Source of the DNA: Paenibacillus foliorum
Lineage (GTDB): Bacteria; Bacillota; Bacilli; Paenibacillales; NBRC-103111
Assembly: GCF_013141765.1 (NCBI RefSeq)
Contig: NZ_WHOD01000049.1
Coordinates: 266,886-330,885, forward strand
Direction of reading: 5' to 3'
DNA length: 64,000 bases
In this document: in pieces, positions 63,150 through 64,000 of the stretch
How the letters are laid out: the number at the start of each line of letters is the position of its first letter
Numbering within the stretch: the stretch's first letter is position 1
Program-made: the position numbers and the translations under genes
The notes under the pieces: generated by a model
The model's database searches: none
The model's input: only the letters and a program-made list of their open reading frames with translations
Told to the model about the DNA's origin: nothing

Positions 63150-63667
63150 TTCAAGTATCCATTATCGAAAAAATCCGATGATCGTTTGGAGGAACTAAAG
63201 CAAATACTCCATAATCAAAATGAAGTGACTGTATACTGTGACTGTTCTGTTTTTCTTGGACACCCTCTTATCGGATTATCAGCCCGTTAGTTGGTTGTGG
63301 CAAGACCATAATTGAGTCCAAGAAAATATACACACAGTATATAAACAAGACAATGTGTGCAGAGTTTTTAGCAGTAAAATATGCTGTAGAAACTTTGCCA
63401 ATGATATTAATGGAATACACGAAATTCGCAAGTAGTCCTACGTCAATAATCATACTCTCAGATAGTCAGGTTATTGAAGATTTCATTTATGCGGGAGCGG
63501 GGAAAAAGGCTTATATGCGAGAAGTGATTACTGAAATAATTGGTTTATTGGAGTCATTACCAGATGACCTTAACGTTAAAATCCGATACATTGGCGATCA
63601 GAAGAACCAAAATATCTTTCACAAAGCATCACATAATTCAGCACGGAAAATTATTGGTAAAAAGTAG
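63150..63667 (+). pseudogene. RNase H-like fold protein, frameshifted
   Basis: The first part reads LKQILHNQNEVTVYCDCSVF (the strand with the first catalytic Asp in RNase HI-type proteins), then hits a stop near 63287. After a frameshift the next part reads NKTMCAEFLAVKYAVETLPM (helix with the catalytic Glu), SIIILSDSQVIEDFIYAG (second Asp) and FHKASHNSARKIIG (the late His region). All elements of the fold are present, split over two frames. It may be an RNase HI-like or plant-RVT3-like protein; intact only if the shift is a sequencing error. Confidence 0.6.
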
Positions 63668-64000
63668 ACAATTAAGGAATAGGAAGGTTTGCATAGCATG
63701 GACAATAAAAATGAGAATCCAGTCATGGCTTCAATGATTTCAATAAATAAATGCTTGAAGAAAACCTTTATGACATGGAGTTTGCTATTCCTTGAAGTCG
63801 GATTGTTATTCCTCTCTTGTTGTAGGTAGATCATGTACTTTCTAACTGTATTTAAAGTTACATCTGTAACATTCAATACCTCTTGCAATGCACAAAAGCT
63901 TTGAAATTCCTTCATGACCGAGCCATAGGTTTGGATCGTCCTTTCAGATAAATTCTTCATAATCCTGTCCTCTTTGAACTCCTGAATAGCAGATTTTAAC
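63619..64000 (-). pseudogene. Tyrosine recombinase N-terminal fragment
   Basis: From the right edge the minus strand reads KNLSERTIQTYGSVMKEFQS and VTDVTLNTVRKYMIYLQQER, the SAM-like core-binding domain of XerC/integrase-type recombinases. After KVFFKHLF the sequence leaves the family and stops at 63619, so the catalytic R-H-R-Y domain is absent. The start may lie beyond the edge. Confidence 0.7.

Noticed and set aside
1..64000. CRISPR arrays, rRNA, tRNA, group II introns, c-di-GMP or SAM riboswitches
   Set aside because: Looked for regular spaced repeats, cloverleaf anchors and conserved aptamer cores on both strands; none seen by eye.

Overview
The window reads as chromosomal DNA of a spore-forming Firmicute of the Paenibacillus/Cohnella type. 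The pointers are triple S-layer-homology (SLH) domains on very large secreted proteins, the AraC-plus-ferrisiderophore-binding regulator, the membrane-anchored AraC regulator beside a polysaccharide locus, DUF624 (YesL), strong AGGAGG ribosome sites, Fur boxes and CcpA cre sites. No rRNA, tRNA or CRISPR was seen. The assignment is an inference from gene content.

Layout. 0-2.5 kb: a TetR-controlled membrane-protein operon with a very clear promoter/operator, then a heme catalase. 2.6-7.4 kb: a siderophore-iron uptake operon with its regulator and a Fur box. 7.7-10.4 kb: an oxidoreductase, a small secreted protein and a methyltransferase. 11.3-15.3 kb: a secreted amidase carrying cohesin and dockerin modules, followed by an S-layer-anchored cohesin protein, a possible two-protein surface docking pair. 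16.3-17.4 kb: a lone iron-binding lipoprotein under a perfect 27-bp Fur palindrome. 17.5-18.9 kb: an operon of two GNAT-like proteins with a 32-codon ORF between them. 19.4-32 kb: one long co-directional cluster (ROK repressor, asparaginase, dipeptide-type ABC transporter, M17 aminopeptidase, CutC, ROK sugar kinase, GH29 fucosidase) that looks like a glycopeptide or glycoconjugate catabolic operon. 33.7-44.8 kb: Cys-type sulfatase, sugar ABC transporter, S-layer-anchored beta-helix protein and a membrane AraC regulator. 46.3-51.3 kb: an S-layer-anchored GH28-like enzyme under a cre site. 52.6-56.1 kb: a second GNAT pair with a 22-codon peptide gene that has its own ribosome site and terminator, plus an ABC exporter fused to a cyclic-nucleotide-binding domain. 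56.3-61.6 kb: an S-layer-anchored polysaccharide lyase family 8 (chondroitin/hyaluronan lyase type) protein. 61.7-64 kb: decayed genes (DUF624, sugar-binding protein, RNase H-like, tyrosine recombinase).

The genes suggest a cell that holds several polysaccharide-degrading enzymes on its S-layer, imports the released sulfated or fucosylated fragments by dedicated ABC transporters and controls these genes through AraC/ROK regulators and CcpA. Scattered among them are serine-recombinase scraps and a dispersed repeat (terminator hairpin plus about 50 nt, six copies).

The best candidate for something undescribed is the family of four GNAT-like paralogs in two loci 35 kb apart. Each locus has a very short ORF with a strong ribosome site, each lies next to copies of the dispersed repeat, and one has an exporter with a cNMP domain.
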